Shown here piece by piece: positions 1 to 7,889 of a stretch of 53,035 nt of DNA. The position numbers and the translations under genes were made by a program. The DNA comes from CADCUY01 sp964242735 (lineage in GTDB: Bacteria; Actinomycetota; Actinomycetes; Actinomycetales; Quadrisphaeraceae). The stretch spans positions 1-53,035 of the forward strand of contig CAXTAK010000020.1 of the NCBI GenBank assembly GCA_964242735.1, given 5' to 3'. The notes below the pieces were generated by a model. It was not told where the DNA came from. It was given only the letters and a program-made list of their open reading frames with translations, and made no database searches. Each line of letters begins with the position of its first letter. Within the stretch, counting starts at the first letter, position 1.

Positions 1-2185
1 TGATCGCGTCCTCGTAGTTGTGGCCCTCCCACGGCATGAACGCCACGAGCAGGTTGCGGCCCAGGGCCAGCTCCCCCTGATCGGTGGAGGGACCGTCTGC
101 CAGGACCGTGCCGGCCTCCACCCTCTGACCCTCCGCCGCCAGCACCCGCTGGTTGTAGGAGGTGCCCTGGTTCGAGCGGCGGAACTTCGCCAGCCGGTAC
201 GTCGAAGACGTGCCGTCGTCGTTGGCGATGCTCACCGCATCGGCCGAGACGGAGGTCACCGCACCGCCCTTGTCGGCGGTCAGCACGTCACCGGCGTCGA
301 CCGCGGCGTGCATCTCCATGCCCGTGCCCACCAGCGGGGCCTCGGCGCGCACCAGCGGCACCGCCTGGCGCTGCATGTTCGAGCCCATCAGGGCGCGGTT
401 GGCGTCGTCGTGCTCCAGGAACGGGATCATCGCCGTGGCGACGGAGACCATCTGGCGCGGTGAGACGTCCATGAAGTCGACGTCCTCGGCAGGGACGAAC
501 TCCGCGTCGCCGTGCTTGGCGCGCACCAGCACCCGGGGCTCGGTGAACGTGCCGTCCTCGCTCAGCGGCGCGTTGGCCTGGGCGATGACCTGGTCGTCCT
601 CCTCGTCCGCGGTGAGGTACTGCACCTCGTCGGAGACGAAACCGTCCTTGACCTTGCGGTACGGGGTCTCCACGAAGCCGAACGGGTTGATGCGCCCGTA
701 GCTCGACAGCGACCCGATGAGGCCGATGTTCGGGCCCTCGGGGGTCTCGATCGGGCACATGCGGCCGTAGTGGCTGTGGTGCACGTCGCGGACGTCCATG
801 CCGGCGCGGTCGCGCGAGAGGCCCCCGGGCCCGAGTGCGGAGAGGCGGCGCTTGTGGGTGAGCCCCGCCAGCGGGTTGGTCTGGTCCATGAACTGGCTGA
901 GCTGGCTGGTGCCGAAGAACTCCTTGATGGAGGCCACGACGGGGCGGATGTTGATCAGCGTCTGAGGCGTGATGGCCTCGACGTCCTGGGTCGTCATCCG
1001 CTCGCGGACCACGCGCTCCATGCGCGAGAGGCCCGTGCGCACCTGGTTCTGGATCAGCTCCCCGACCGCGCGCAGGCGGCGGTTGCCGAAGTGGTCGATG
1101 TCGTCGACCAGGACTGGCACCTGCGCCGCCTCACCGCTGCGGGAGCCCTTCATCGTCGTGCCCTCGGCGGCGCCGGCCGCGTGGAGGGTCACGATGAAGC
1201 GGATGGCGGCGACGATGTCGTCGACCGTCAGCGTGCCCGCCGACAGCGGCTCCTCCACGCCCAGCTTCCGGTTCAGCTTGTACCGGCCGACCTTGGCGAG
1301 GTCGTAGCGCTTGGGGTTGAAGTAGAGGTTGTCGAGCAGGGTCTGCGCGGCCTCCTTGGTCGGCGGCTCGCCCGGGCGCAGCTTGCGGTAGATGTCGAGC
1401 AGCGCCTCGTCCTGGGTGGTCGTGCTGTCCTTCTCCAGGGTGGCGCGCATCGACTCGAAGTCGCCGAACTCCTCGAGGATCTGGGCGTCGGTCCACCCCA
1501 GGGCCTTCAGCAGCACCGTCACCGACTGCTTGCGCTTGCGGTCGATGCGCACGCCCACGGCGTCGCGCTTGTCGATCTCGAACTCGAGCCAGGCGCCGCG
1601 GGAGGGGATGACCTTGGCGGAGAAGACGTCCTTGTCGGACACCTTGTCGGTGGACTTCTCGAAGTACACGCCCGGGGAGCGGACGAGCTGGCTGACGACG
1701 ACCCGCTCGGTGCCGTTGATGACGAAGGTGCCGCGCGGGGTCATCAGGGGGAAGTCACCCATGAAGACCGTCTGGCTCTTGATCTCGCCGGTGTTCGCGT
1801 TCATGAACTCGGCGGTGACGAAGAGGGGCGCGGCGTACGTCATGTCGCGCTCCTTGCACTCCTCGAGGGAGTACTTCGGAGGCTCGAAGCGGTGGTCGCG
1901 GAACGACAGCGACATGGTTCCCGAGAAGTCCTCGATCGGGGAGATCTCCTCGAAGATGTCCTCGAGGCCGGAGCTGTCGGGGACCTCACCGGAGGTCATC
2001 GCCTGCGCCACGCGCTCGCGCCAGCGGTCGTTGCCGAGGAGCCAGTCGAAGCTCTCGGTCTGGAGGGCGAGGAGGTCGGGGACGTCGAGGGGTTCGCGGA
2101 TCTTGGCGAAGGAGACCCGTCGCGATCCGGAGGGGGAGGTGGTGTCGGGACGAGAGGGGCGGAGCGAGGTGCGCGAGGCGACCAA
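1..2185 (-). CDS. rpoB: RNA polymerase beta subunit (N-terminal 728 residues; 3' end outside window)
   Basis: Catalytic core subunit of RNA polymerase. The leftward frame runs open to the window edge and gives about 728 of the usual ~1,160 residues. The start is TTG at 2185, giving M-V-A-S-R-T, preceded by a GGAAGGA ribosome binding site; Streptomyces rpoB also uses TTG at this place. Conserved blocks include RRVSFAKIREPL near the N terminus, the rifampicin-pocket segment (FGTSQLSQFMDQTNPL then THKRRLSALGPGG, about nt 820-925) with wild-type-looking residues, and CPIETPEGPNIGLI. One oddity: the usual VHPSHYGRM reads VHHSHYGRM (about nt 745-770). It lies downstream of rplL behind two hairpins and a candidate promoter. 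Confidence 0.97.
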   Translation of the reverse strand, partial: MVASRTSLRPSRPDTTSPSGSRRVSFAKIREPLDVPDLLALQTESFDWLLGNDRWRERVAQAMTSGEVPDSSGLEDIFEEISPIEDFSGTMSLSFRDHRFEPPKYSLEECKERDMTYAAPLFVTAEFMNANTGEIKSQTVFMGDFPLMTPRGTFVINGTERVVVSQLVRSPGVYFEKSTDKVSDKDVFSAKVIPSRGAWLEFEIDKRDAVGVRIDRKRKQSVTVLLKALGWTDAQILEEFGDFESMRATLEKDSTTTQDEALLDIYRKLRPGEPPTKEAAQTLLDNLYFNPKRYDLAKVGRYKLNRKLGVEEPLSAGTLTVDDIVAAIRFIVTLHAAGAAEGTTMKGSRSGEAAQVPVLVDDIDHFGNRRLRAVGELIQNQVRTGLSRMERVVRERMTTQDVEAITPQTLINIRPVVASIKEFFGTSQLSQFMDQTNPLAGLTHKRRLSALGPGGLSRDRAGMDVRDVHHSHYGRMCPIETPEGPNIGLIGSLSSYGRINPFGFVETPYRKVKDGFVSDEVQYLTADEEDDQVIAQANAPLSEDGTFTEPRVLVRAKHGDAEFVPAEDVDFMDVSPRQMVSVATAMIPFLEHDDANRALMGSNMQRQAVPLVRAEAPLVGTGMEMHAAVDAGDVLTADKGGAVTSVSADAVSIANDDGTSSTYRLAKFRRSNQGTSYNQRVLAAEGQRVEAGTVLADGPSTDQGELALGRNLLVAFMPWEGHNYEDAI

Positions 2186-2301
2186 GAGGGATCCTTCCAC
2201 GGCCTGCGGGCGGTGCTGGCGATGCGGACAGCGCTGAGTGCGCGACGGAGTGGCCCCGTGCCGGCCACGGCCGGACAGGGTTGGGGGTTGCGCAAAGAAG
2301 C

Positions 2302-2331
2302 AGACTACGCGCCGGAGGCAGGAGAAGTCCA
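2302..2331 (-). promoter_or_regulatory. candidate rpoB promoter
   Basis: On the minus strand a TGGACT hexamer (2326-2331) is followed after 18 nt by TAGTCT (2302-2307), a good actinobacterial housekeeping -35/-10 pair. It would give an untranslated leader of about 110 nt before the rpoB TTG. This suggests rpoB can be transcribed apart from rplJL. Assigned by pattern only. Confidence 0.45.
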
Positions 2332-2525
2332 GCGGAGCCTCGGTCGTCGTCGACTCCGGCTGTCGCTGGCACTGTGCACCGGGTCGGTGCGGCATTCGGT
2401 GGAGGTGCGACCGCGCGTCCTGCGAGACCACCCGGGCACCTGGACGGTGTCGGAGCAGGACCCGGCGCCGGAGTGGCCACCCGGCCCCCTCGCCGGCAGG
2501 ACCTGCGTAGAGCATGCTCGCCGCG

Positions 2526-2570
2526 GGTGCCGCCGTCAAGCACGTCGGCCGGCAGCGTGACGGCGGCACC
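2526..2570 (-). terminator. hairpin in rplL-rpoB spacer (second from rplL)
   Basis: A perfect 13-bp inverted repeat (GGTGCCGCCGTCA at 2526-2538, complement at 2558-2570) encloses a 19-nt loop. With the next hairpin it forms a tandem pair in the 474-bp spacer between rplL and rpoB. There is no T-run, so partial attenuation or mRNA processing is as likely as full termination. Confidence 0.5.
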
Positions 2571-2586
2571 GGACGGGGCGGGCACG

Positions 2587-2620
2587 ACGACGGCGCCGAC
2601 CCGTGGGTCGGCGCCGTCGT
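2587..2620 (-). terminator. strong hairpin just after rplL (attenuator)
   Basis: A perfect 16-bp stem (ACGACGGCGCCGACCC, 2587-2602, paired with 2605-2620) closes on a GT centre. It begins 40 nt after the rplL stop in the direction of transcription. A partial terminator between rplL and rpoB that lowers polymerase output relative to L7/L12 is well known in bacteria. The remaining spacer (2186-2525, apart from the promoter) shows no gene. Confidence 0.6.
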
Positions 2621-2659
2621 GGCGGTGCGGAGGCGACGGCGCGCCGCGCCGTCACGGCC

Positions 2660-3046
2660 TCACTTGATGGACGCGGTGGCCCCGGCTGCCTGCAGCTGGG
2701 CGAGCGCCTTGTCGGCGACGTCCTTGGCGACCTTCTCGAGGACGGGCTTGGGAGCGCCGTCGACGAGGTCCTTGGCCTCCTTCAGGCCGAGGCTGGTGAG
2801 CGCGCGGACCTCCTTGATGACGCCGATCTTCTTGTCACCGGCGGCCTCGAGGACCACGTCGAACTCGCTCTGCTCCTCGACCTCCTCCACGGCGGCGGCA
2901 GCGCCACCGCCAGCCGCCGCCACGGCGACGGGAGCGGCCGCGGTGACCTCGAAGGTCTCCTCGAACTTCTTCACGAAGTCGGAGAGCTCGATGAGGGTGA
3001 GCTCCTTGAAGGCGTCGAGCAGGTCGTCGGTGCTGAGCTTGGGCAT
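2660..3046 (-). CDS. rplL: 50S ribosomal protein L7/L12
   Basis: Stalk protein of the large subunit, present as dimers on L10 and recruiting translation GTPases. The 128-residue product has the normal family layout: an N-terminal dimerisation domain (MPKLSTDDLLDAFKELTL), an Ala/Gly-rich hinge near residues 45-55, and the C-terminal factor-binding domain with GLKEAKDLVDGAPKPV. The ATG start has an AGGAG site 6 nt upstream. It lies 98 nt after rplJ in the same leftward operon. Confidence 0.98.
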   Translation of the reverse strand: MPKLSTDDLLDAFKELTLIELSDFVKKFEETFEVTAAAPVAVAAAGGGAAAAVEEVEEQSEFDVVLEAAGDKKIGVIKEVRALTSLGLKEAKDLVDGAPKPVLEKVAKDVADKALAQLQAAGATASIK

Positions 3047-3144
3047 GTCTTCTCCTGTGTCTGCGCGTGCTGGGTGCGTGTCGGGTGTGCTCCGCCGGGC
3101 CGCTGGCGGCCGGCGGTGGGGTGCCTCGGAGCGGTGGGTCGGGC

Positions 3145-3813
3145 TCAGCTCGCGCTGAGACCCACCGCGGCCGCGACCTCCTGGGCATCGGGGTGGGGGG
3201 TGGTCGCCTCCGGCGGGACGTCTGTGGTGACGTCCGTGGTGGTGGCCCCGTCGGGGGCCTCCGACACCAGGGGCCCGGCGGCGCCGGTGGCCGGCTCGTC
3301 GGCCTCGCGCTGCACGCGCAGGGCCTCCACGGTGCGCACCGCCTGGGACAGCGGCGCGGCGAAGAGGTACGCGGCGCGCGTGAGGTTGGCCTTCATCGCC
3401 CCGGCCAGCTTCGCCAGGAGCACCTCGCGGGGCTCGAGGTCGGCCAGCGCGCCGACGTCGGCCGCGCTGAGCGCGCGACCCTCGAGGTAGCCGCCCTTGA
3501 CGATCAGGGCGGGGTGCGCGCGGGCGAAGGTGCGCAGGCCCTTGGCCACCTCCACCGGGTCACCGGTGACGAAGGCGATGGCGCTGGGACCGGCGAGCTG
3601 CCCCTCGAAGGCCTCGACGCCGGCCTGCTTCGCCGCGATCGCGGTGAGGGTGTTCTTCACGACCGCGTAGCTGCCGTGGTCGCCGATGGAGCGGCGGAGC
3701 TCCTTCAGCTCGGCGACGGTGAGCCCGCGGTACTCCGTGAGCACGCTGGCGCTCGAGCTGCGGAAGGCCTCCGCGAGCTCGGCGACAGCGGCTGCCTTGT
3801 CTGGCCTGACCAT
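3145..3813 (-). CDS. rplJ: 50S ribosomal protein L10
   Basis: L10 anchors the L7/L12 dimers to 23S rRNA and, as the L10-L12 complex, represses its own mRNA. The chosen ATG (3813) has a GGAGGAGG site and begins MVRPDKAAAVAEL, the usual family N terminus; the frame is open further upstream but that part reads through the leader. The 222-residue product has the LTEYRGLTVAELKELR and VTGDPVEVAKGL blocks and ends in an acidic, Thr-rich tail of about 50 residues, longer than average. First gene of rplJ-rplL. Confidence 0.97.
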   Translation of the reverse strand: MVRPDKAAAVAELAEAFRSSSASVLTEYRGLTVAELKELRRSIGDHGSYAVVKNTLTAIAAKQAGVEAFEGQLAGPSAIAFVTGDPVEVAKGLRTFARAHPALIVKGGYLEGRALSAADVGALADLEPREVLLAKLAGAMKANLTRAAYLFAAPLSQAVRTVEALRVQREADEPATGAAGPLVSEAPDGATTTDVTTDVPPEATTPHPDAQEVAAAVGLSAS

Positions 3814-3960
3814 GGGCCTCCTCCGGTGTGGTGGTGCGCTGGGCGGCGGGTCGCGCCGATCCCTGGACGCACGAAGAGCCCCGGCGCAGGGGCGCACGGG
3901 GCTCTCTGGCCCGGGACGCGGCGGGACCGCGCACACGGGACTGGATCTCGATGGCACCTG
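3814..3960 (-). promoter_or_regulatory. rplJ leader (L10-type autoregulatory leader candidate)
   Basis: The 413-bp gap before rplJ is mostly leader sequence. A strong hairpin (AGAGCCCC 3875-3882 paired with 3898-3905) with G/C-rich inner pairing lies about 60-95 nt before the ATG, where the L10(L12)4 binding structure is found in other bacteria. Homology to the L10 leader RNA family is an inference from position and pairing; I cannot fold or align it here. Confidence 0.45.
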
Positions 3961-4070
3961 CGTCGGCGTCCGCTGGTGCGGGGCCTTCGGTCACCCGGGT
4001 GGGCGACGACCGACGGTCTTCGGTCCTCCGAGGTTACCCCACCCTGCGCTCACGACCGGACGCCCGGTCG

Positions 4071-4102
4071 GACCGCCGATCTGTCGGACCGCCGATCTGT
4101 CG
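4071..4102. repeat. two perfect tandem 16-bp repeats upstream of rplJ
   Basis: The unit GACCGCCGATCTGTCG occurs twice head to tail (4071-4086, 4087-4102), between the rplA terminator and the rplJ leader. This is where the rplJL promoter should lie, so the repeat may be a protein-binding site. No convincing -35/-10 pair was found beside it. Confidence 0.7.
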
Positions 4103-4170
4103 GGCCGAGGATCCGTCCGTCCGGGGCACCGTCCTGACAGGCCGTGCGCACCCGACGGATCCAGGCGCAC

Positions 4171-4206
4171 GGAGGCCGGTCACCACTCCCGTGGTGACCG
4201 GCCTCC
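4171..4206 (-). terminator. terminator of the rplK-rplA operon
   Basis: A perfect 16-bp stem (4171-4186 with 4191-4206) around a TCCC loop starts 20 nt after the rplA stop. There is no T-tract, as is common for actinobacterial terminators. It separates rplKA from rplJL. Confidence 0.8.
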
Positions 4207-4226
4207 GAGGGGTTGCGAGCCCGTGG

Positions 4227-4940
4227 TCAGACGGGCTCGTCGGCCAGCAGGCTGCGGGTGCGCGTGGGGTCTACCGGCACGCCGGGGCCCTGCGTGCTGG
4301 AGAACGTGGCGCGCGCGACGTAGCGGCCCTTCGAGGACGCCGGCTTCAGGCGCAGGACCTCGTCGAGGGCTGCCGCGTAGTTCTCCACCAGCTGCTGCTC
4401 CGAGAAGGAGGTCTTGCCGATCACGAACTGGAGGTTGGCGTGCTTGTCGGTGCGGAACTCGATCTTGCCGCCCTTGATCTCGGTGACCGCCTTGGCGACG
4501 TCCATGGTCACCGTGCCCGTCTTGGGGTTGGGCATGAGCCCGCGGGGACCGAGCACGCGGCCGAGCCGCCCGACCTTGCCCATGAGGTCGGGCGTGGCCA
4601 CGGCGGAGTCGAAGTCGACGAAGCCGGCCGCGACGCGCTCGATCAGCTCGTCACCGCCGACCACGTCGGCGCCGGCCGCCACGGCGGCCTCGGCGCGCGG
4701 GCCCGTCGCGAAGACGATGACGCGGGCCACCCTGCCGGTGCCGTGCGGGAGGTTGACGGTGCCGCGCACCATCTGGTCGGCCTTGCGCGGGTCGACGCCC
4801 AGGCGCAGGGCCACCTCGACGGTCGCGTCGTACTTCGCGACCGAGACCTCCTTGGTCAGGCGGACCCCCGCCAGGGGGCTGTACAGCTGGTCGCGGTCGA
4901 TCTTGGCCTCGGCGGCGAGGTAGGCCCTGCTGCGCTTCAC
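4227..4940 (-). CDS. rplA: 50S ribosomal protein L1
   Basis: Forms the L1 stalk of the large subunit at the tRNA exit site and usually represses translation of rplKA by binding the mRNA. The 237-residue length is standard. Recognisable blocks are TVNLPHGTGR, TPDLMGKVGRLGRVLGPRGL, MPNPKTGTV and GKIEFRTDKHANL. The ATG is preceded by an AGGAGAG site. It follows rplK by 88 nt. Confidence 0.98.
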   Translation of the reverse strand: MKRSRAYLAAEAKIDRDQLYSPLAGVRLTKEVSVAKYDATVEVALRLGVDPRKADQMVRGTVNLPHGTGRVARVIVFATGPRAEAAVAAGADVVGGDELIERVAAGFVDFDSAVATPDLMGKVGRLGRVLGPRGLMPNPKTGTVTMDVAKAVTEIKGGKIEFRTDKHANLQFVIGKTSFSEQQLVENYAAALDEVLRLKPASSKGRYVARATFSSTQGPGVPVDPTRTRSLLADEPV

Positions 4941-5028
4941 GGTCTCTCCTGGTGGTGTCGGGTGCTGGTGGAGTCGTGGTGAACGGGCCGCGCGGGCCCT
5001 GCCACGTGGTGCTGGTGGTGCGGGCGGC

Positions 5029-5460
5029 TCAGCCCTCGACGGTGATGCCCATGGAGCGGGCGGTCCCCGCGATGATCTTGGCGGCGGACTCCACGTCGTT
5101 GGCGTTGAGGTCGACGAGCTTCTGCTCGGCGATCTCGCGCACCTCCGCGTGGGTCAGCTTGGCCACCTTCGCGGTGTGCGGCGTGGAGGACCCCTTGGCG
5201 ACGCCGGCCTTCTTCTTGATGAGCTCCGAGGCCGGGGGCGTCTTGAGGATGAAGGTGAAGGAGCGGTCGTCGAAGACGGTGATCTCCACCGGCACCACGG
5301 AGCCGCGCTGCGACTCGGTGGCGGCGTTGTACTGCTTGCAGAACTCCATGATGTTCACGCCGTGCTGGCCCAGTGCGGGGCCGATCGGCGGCGCGGGGTT
5401 CGCGACGCCAGCGTTGATCTGGAGCTTGATGAGCCCGGTGGCTCGCTTCTTGGGGGGCAT
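5029..5460 (-). CDS. rplK: 50S ribosomal protein L11
   Basis: L11 forms the GTPase-associated centre with 23S rRNA, the target of thiostrepton-type antibiotics. The start is the ATG of [15 protein letters not shown] (5460) with a GAGGAC site; an in-frame upstream ATG gives a low-complexity extension foreign to the family. The 143-residue product contains the proline-rich [21 protein letters not shown] and the C-terminal [13 protein letters not shown] and MGITVEG. Confidence 0.98.
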
Positions 5461-5512
5461 GGCGTCGTCCTCAGCGGGGTGGGGTCGGGGTCTGGCGGGG
5501 TGGTGGTGCGGC

Positions 5513-6304
5513 TCAGAGCTTGGCGACCTGGCCGAAGGACAGCTCGACCGGTGTCTCACGGCCGAAGATGGAGACCAGGACCTGCAGCTTGCGCGCGTCG
5601 GGGTTGATCTCGGAGATGGTGGCGGGCATGGTCTCGAAGGGACCCTCCATGACCGTGACGGACTCCCCCACCTCGAAGTCGACGAGGGTGACCACGGCGG
5701 CCTTGGCCTTGGCCTCCTTCGGCGCCAGGCTCGGGGCGAGCATGGAGAAGACCTCGTCCTGGCTCAGCGGGACGGGCTGGTGGGTGTTGCCGACGAAGCC
5801 GGTGACCCCCGGCGTGTGGCGCACCGCCCCCCAGGACTCGTTGCTGAGGTCCATGCGGACCAGCACGTAGCCGGGGATGCGCACCCGGCGCACGAGCTTG
5901 GGCTGGCCGTTCTTGATCTCGCGCACCTCCTCCATGGGCACCTCGACCTGGAAGATGTAGTCCTCCATGTTGAGGCTCGTGATGCGGCTCTCGAGGTTGC
6001 CCTTGACCCGGTTCTCGTAGCCGGCGTAGGAGTGGACGACGAACCAGTCGCCGACAGCGCGAGCGAGCTGGGCGCGGAACTCCTCGACCGGGTCGATCTC
6101 CTCCTCGACGGGTGCGTCGTCCGCGGGCGCTCCGTCCACGGTCGCTCCATCCGCCAGGGGGCCGGTCGGCCCTGCGTCCGCGACGGTGGTGTCGGAGCGG
6201 CCGCCGACTGGAGCGGCGGCCCCGGTGGCGTCGCCCTCGGCCTCGACGGCGTCGAGCGGGTCGACGTCGTCGACCTGGGTGCTCGCTGCGGAGTGCTCGG
6301 ACAC
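5513..6304 (-). CDS. nusG: transcription termination/antitermination factor NusG
   Basis: Universal elongation factor that binds the beta' clamp through its NGN domain and Rho or ribosome through its KOW domain. In the 263 residues, about 80 N-terminal positions form an acidic, low-complexity extension common in actinobacteria. Then come NGN (DWFVVHSYAGYENRVK ... RRVRIPGYVLVRMD) and a C-terminal KOW domain (VTVMEGPFETMPATISEI) ending in SFGQVAKL. It lies 80 nt after secE and 52 nt before rplK. Confidence 0.97.
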   Translation of the reverse strand: MSEHSAASTQVDDVDPLDAVEAEGDATGAAAPVGGRSDTTVADAGPTGPLADGATVDGAPADDAPVEEEIDPVEEFRAQLARAVGDWFVVHSYAGYENRVKGNLESRITSLNMEDYIFQVEVPMEEVREIKNGQPKLVRRVRIPGYVLVRMDLSNESWGAVRHTPGVTGFVGNTHQPVPLSQDEVFSMLAPSLAPKEAKAKAAVVTLVDFEVGESVTVMEGPFETMPATISEINPDARKLQVLVSIFGRETPVELSFGQVAKL

Positions 6305-6384
6305 GGGTGACCTCTTCCTCGATGTGCTGTGGTGGTGCGCCGCGCGGCGCTGGACTCCGCCGCGACGGGGCCCCGGGAGCGCCG

Positions 6385-6645
6385 TCAGCCGCCGAAGGCC
6401 CAGAACACCAGCTGGCCGAAGCCGTAGTCCAGCGCGGAGACGTAGCTCATGATCACCACGACGAAGACCAGCACCACCGCGGTGTAGGAGAGCACCTCCT
6501 GGCGCGTGGGGTAGACGACCTTGCGGAGCTCGGCCACGACCTGGCGCAGGAAGGTCATGAGCCGGTCGAGGGGGGCGACGGCGCGCGAGCGACCGCCGGG
6601 TGCCGCGGGCGTCGCGTCGGCGGCGGGTGCCGGGGGCTGGCTCAT
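6385..6645 (-). CDS. secE: preprotein translocase subunit SecE
   Basis: Small essential clamp subunit of the SecYEG channel. The 86-residue product has an Ala/Pro-rich cytoplasmic N terminus, the conserved amphipathic helix with ELRKVVYPTRQEV, and one transmembrane segment (VVLVFVVVIMSYVSALDY) near the C terminus. The ATG at 6645 has an AGGAG site; longer in-frame starts run back through tRNA-Trp and are not credible. Confidence 0.97.
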   Translation of the reverse strand: MSQPPAPAADATPAAPGGRSRAVAPLDRLMTFLRQVVAELRKVVYPTRQEVLSYTAVVLVFVVVIMSYVSALDYGFGQLVFWAFGG

Positions 6646-6752
6646 GCGCTCGGCTCCTGCCGGTCGTGGTGGCGTCGTGGTGGCTGCGTGGTGGTCCGTG
6701 CTGCTCGGCGTGCTGGTGCCTCGGTCGGGCGCTGGTGCTGCGTCGAACAACG

Positions 6753-6825
6753 CAGGGCAGGAGGGACTCGAACCCTCAACCGCCGGTTTTGGAGACCGGT
6801 GCGCTACCAGTTGCGCCACTACCCT
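6753..6825 (-). tRNA. tRNA-Trp (CCA anticodon)
   Basis: A 73-nt cloverleaf. The acceptor AGGGTAG pairs with CTGCCCT, the anticodon loop CTCCAAA carries CCA, the T arm is GGTTCGAGT, and the discriminator is G. CCA is not encoded. It lies just upstream of secE in the same direction, as in mycobacteria. A possible -10 (TACACT on the minus strand, 6907-6912) lies about 80 nt upstream. Confidence 0.97.
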
Positions 6826-7015
6826 TCGACGACACCGACTCCCCGTGCAGTGCCACCGGAGGTCGAGGGGGGCACTGCGCGGGCAGCACGCAGCCACCGG
6901 TGGACCAGTGTACGCGCCCGGCCGCCACCTCCGGGAATGCCGAGCGTCGGGCGAACCCTGGACCGATCCTGGCGTCATCCTGTTCGGCACCGGCGGACAC
7001 CACCGCGGAGGAACC

Positions 7016-7582
7016 GTGAGCAGGAGCGGACGACAGCTCGTCCTGACCACCTCGGCGCTGGCGGGCTGCGCCGGAGCCCCGGCGGCGGTGGCGGTGGAGG
7101 GAGCGGCGGTCGAGGGGACCGGCGGCGCCGAGCCGTCCCCGTCGACCGACGTCGTCGTGGGCGCCTGCACCGCGATCGGCAGCGCCGAGGGGGTGGGCGT
7201 GGACCTCACCGGCGTCCTCGACGTCGAGGGCGGCGACTGCTCCGCCGAGGTGAGCGTGCCGGGGCTCGGAGTCAGCAGGACGATCGGCTCTGCGGGCGAC
7301 GACAGCTACCGGCTCGTCGGCGGGGTGGAGGCCGACCTGACGTCCGCGCCGGTCACGGTGGTCGTCGTCGTGCGCACCGAGGCGGGTGGGATGGGGCACA
7401 CCGCCGAGGACGTCGTCACCCCCGAGCCGCACCAGCCGAACGGCCCCCGGTGCGACGGTGAGGACCACCGCGCCGAGCTCGTCGCCACCGACGGAGGGAC
7501 CCTCGAGCCCCGACCGGACGACCCGTTCCAGGAGTGCACCGACGCGCAGGGCCGCACGAGCATCGCCATCGCCACCCGGTGA
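7016..7582 (+). CDS. putative lipoprotein, possibly shortened by an in-frame stop
   Basis: The GTG at 7016 follows a GGAGGA site and gives 188 residues. The N terminus MSRSGRQ is followed by a short hydrophobic stretch and L-A-G-C at about residues 15-18, a lipobox that suggests lipid attachment and export. The rest is acidic with four further Cys residues and no family I recognise. After the TGA at 7580-7582 the same frame stays open and coding-like for about 90 codons (next entry). The gene may therefore be a truncated form of a longer exported protein. Confidence 0.55.
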   Translation: MSRSGRQLVLTTSALAGCAGAPAAVAVEGAAVEGTGGAEPSPSTDVVVGACTAIGSAEGVGVDLTGVLDVEGGDCSAEVSVPGLGVSRTIGSAGDDSYRLVGGVEADLTSAPVTVVVVVRTEAGGMGHTAEDVVTPEPHQPNGPRCDGEDHRAELVATDGGTLEPRPDDPFQECTDAQGRTSIAIATR

Positions 7583-7861
7583 GGCGTCGAGGGGCTGGAG
7601 CTGTCGGCCGAGGGCATCGACCGGGAGGAAGCGCAGCACGCCCGGTACGCCCGGGTCGGCGGCCGCCTCGACGACGGCGCCGGCGTGCCCCCGCCCGGGT
7701 GGGACGCGCCCCACCGGCGCGGGTGGCCGGTGCGCGAGGGCGCCACGGCGACCTGCACGGACGACGCCGGACGCCGGGAGGTCTTCGAGCTCGTGCCCGG
7801 TGCGGCGGCTCCGCTGCCGACCTGCTTCCTCCCGGGGTGGACTCCTTCTGAGACGGACGAC
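7583..7861 (+). pseudogene. in-frame continuation of the lipoprotein gene past its TGA
   Basis: The frame continues G-V-E-G-L-E-L-S-A-E-G without another stop, with actinobacterial codon bias and a Trp/Cys pattern (PPPGWDAP, TCTDDAGRREVFELV, TCFLPGW) resembling the preceding part. There is no separate start with a ribosome binding site. It ends close to the ribosome binding site of the next gene. The simplest reading is the severed C-terminal part of the upstream gene. Confidence 0.45.
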
Positions 7862-7889
7862 CCGTCCGGCGGTGGGAGGATGACCGGTC

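Noticed and set aside
512..2560. Long rightward frame (about 680 codons) opposite rpoB
   Set aside because: It is the shadow of rpoB on the other strand; its residues are Arg/Val/Leu/Gly-rich with no domain, as expected of antisense frames in very GC-rich DNA.
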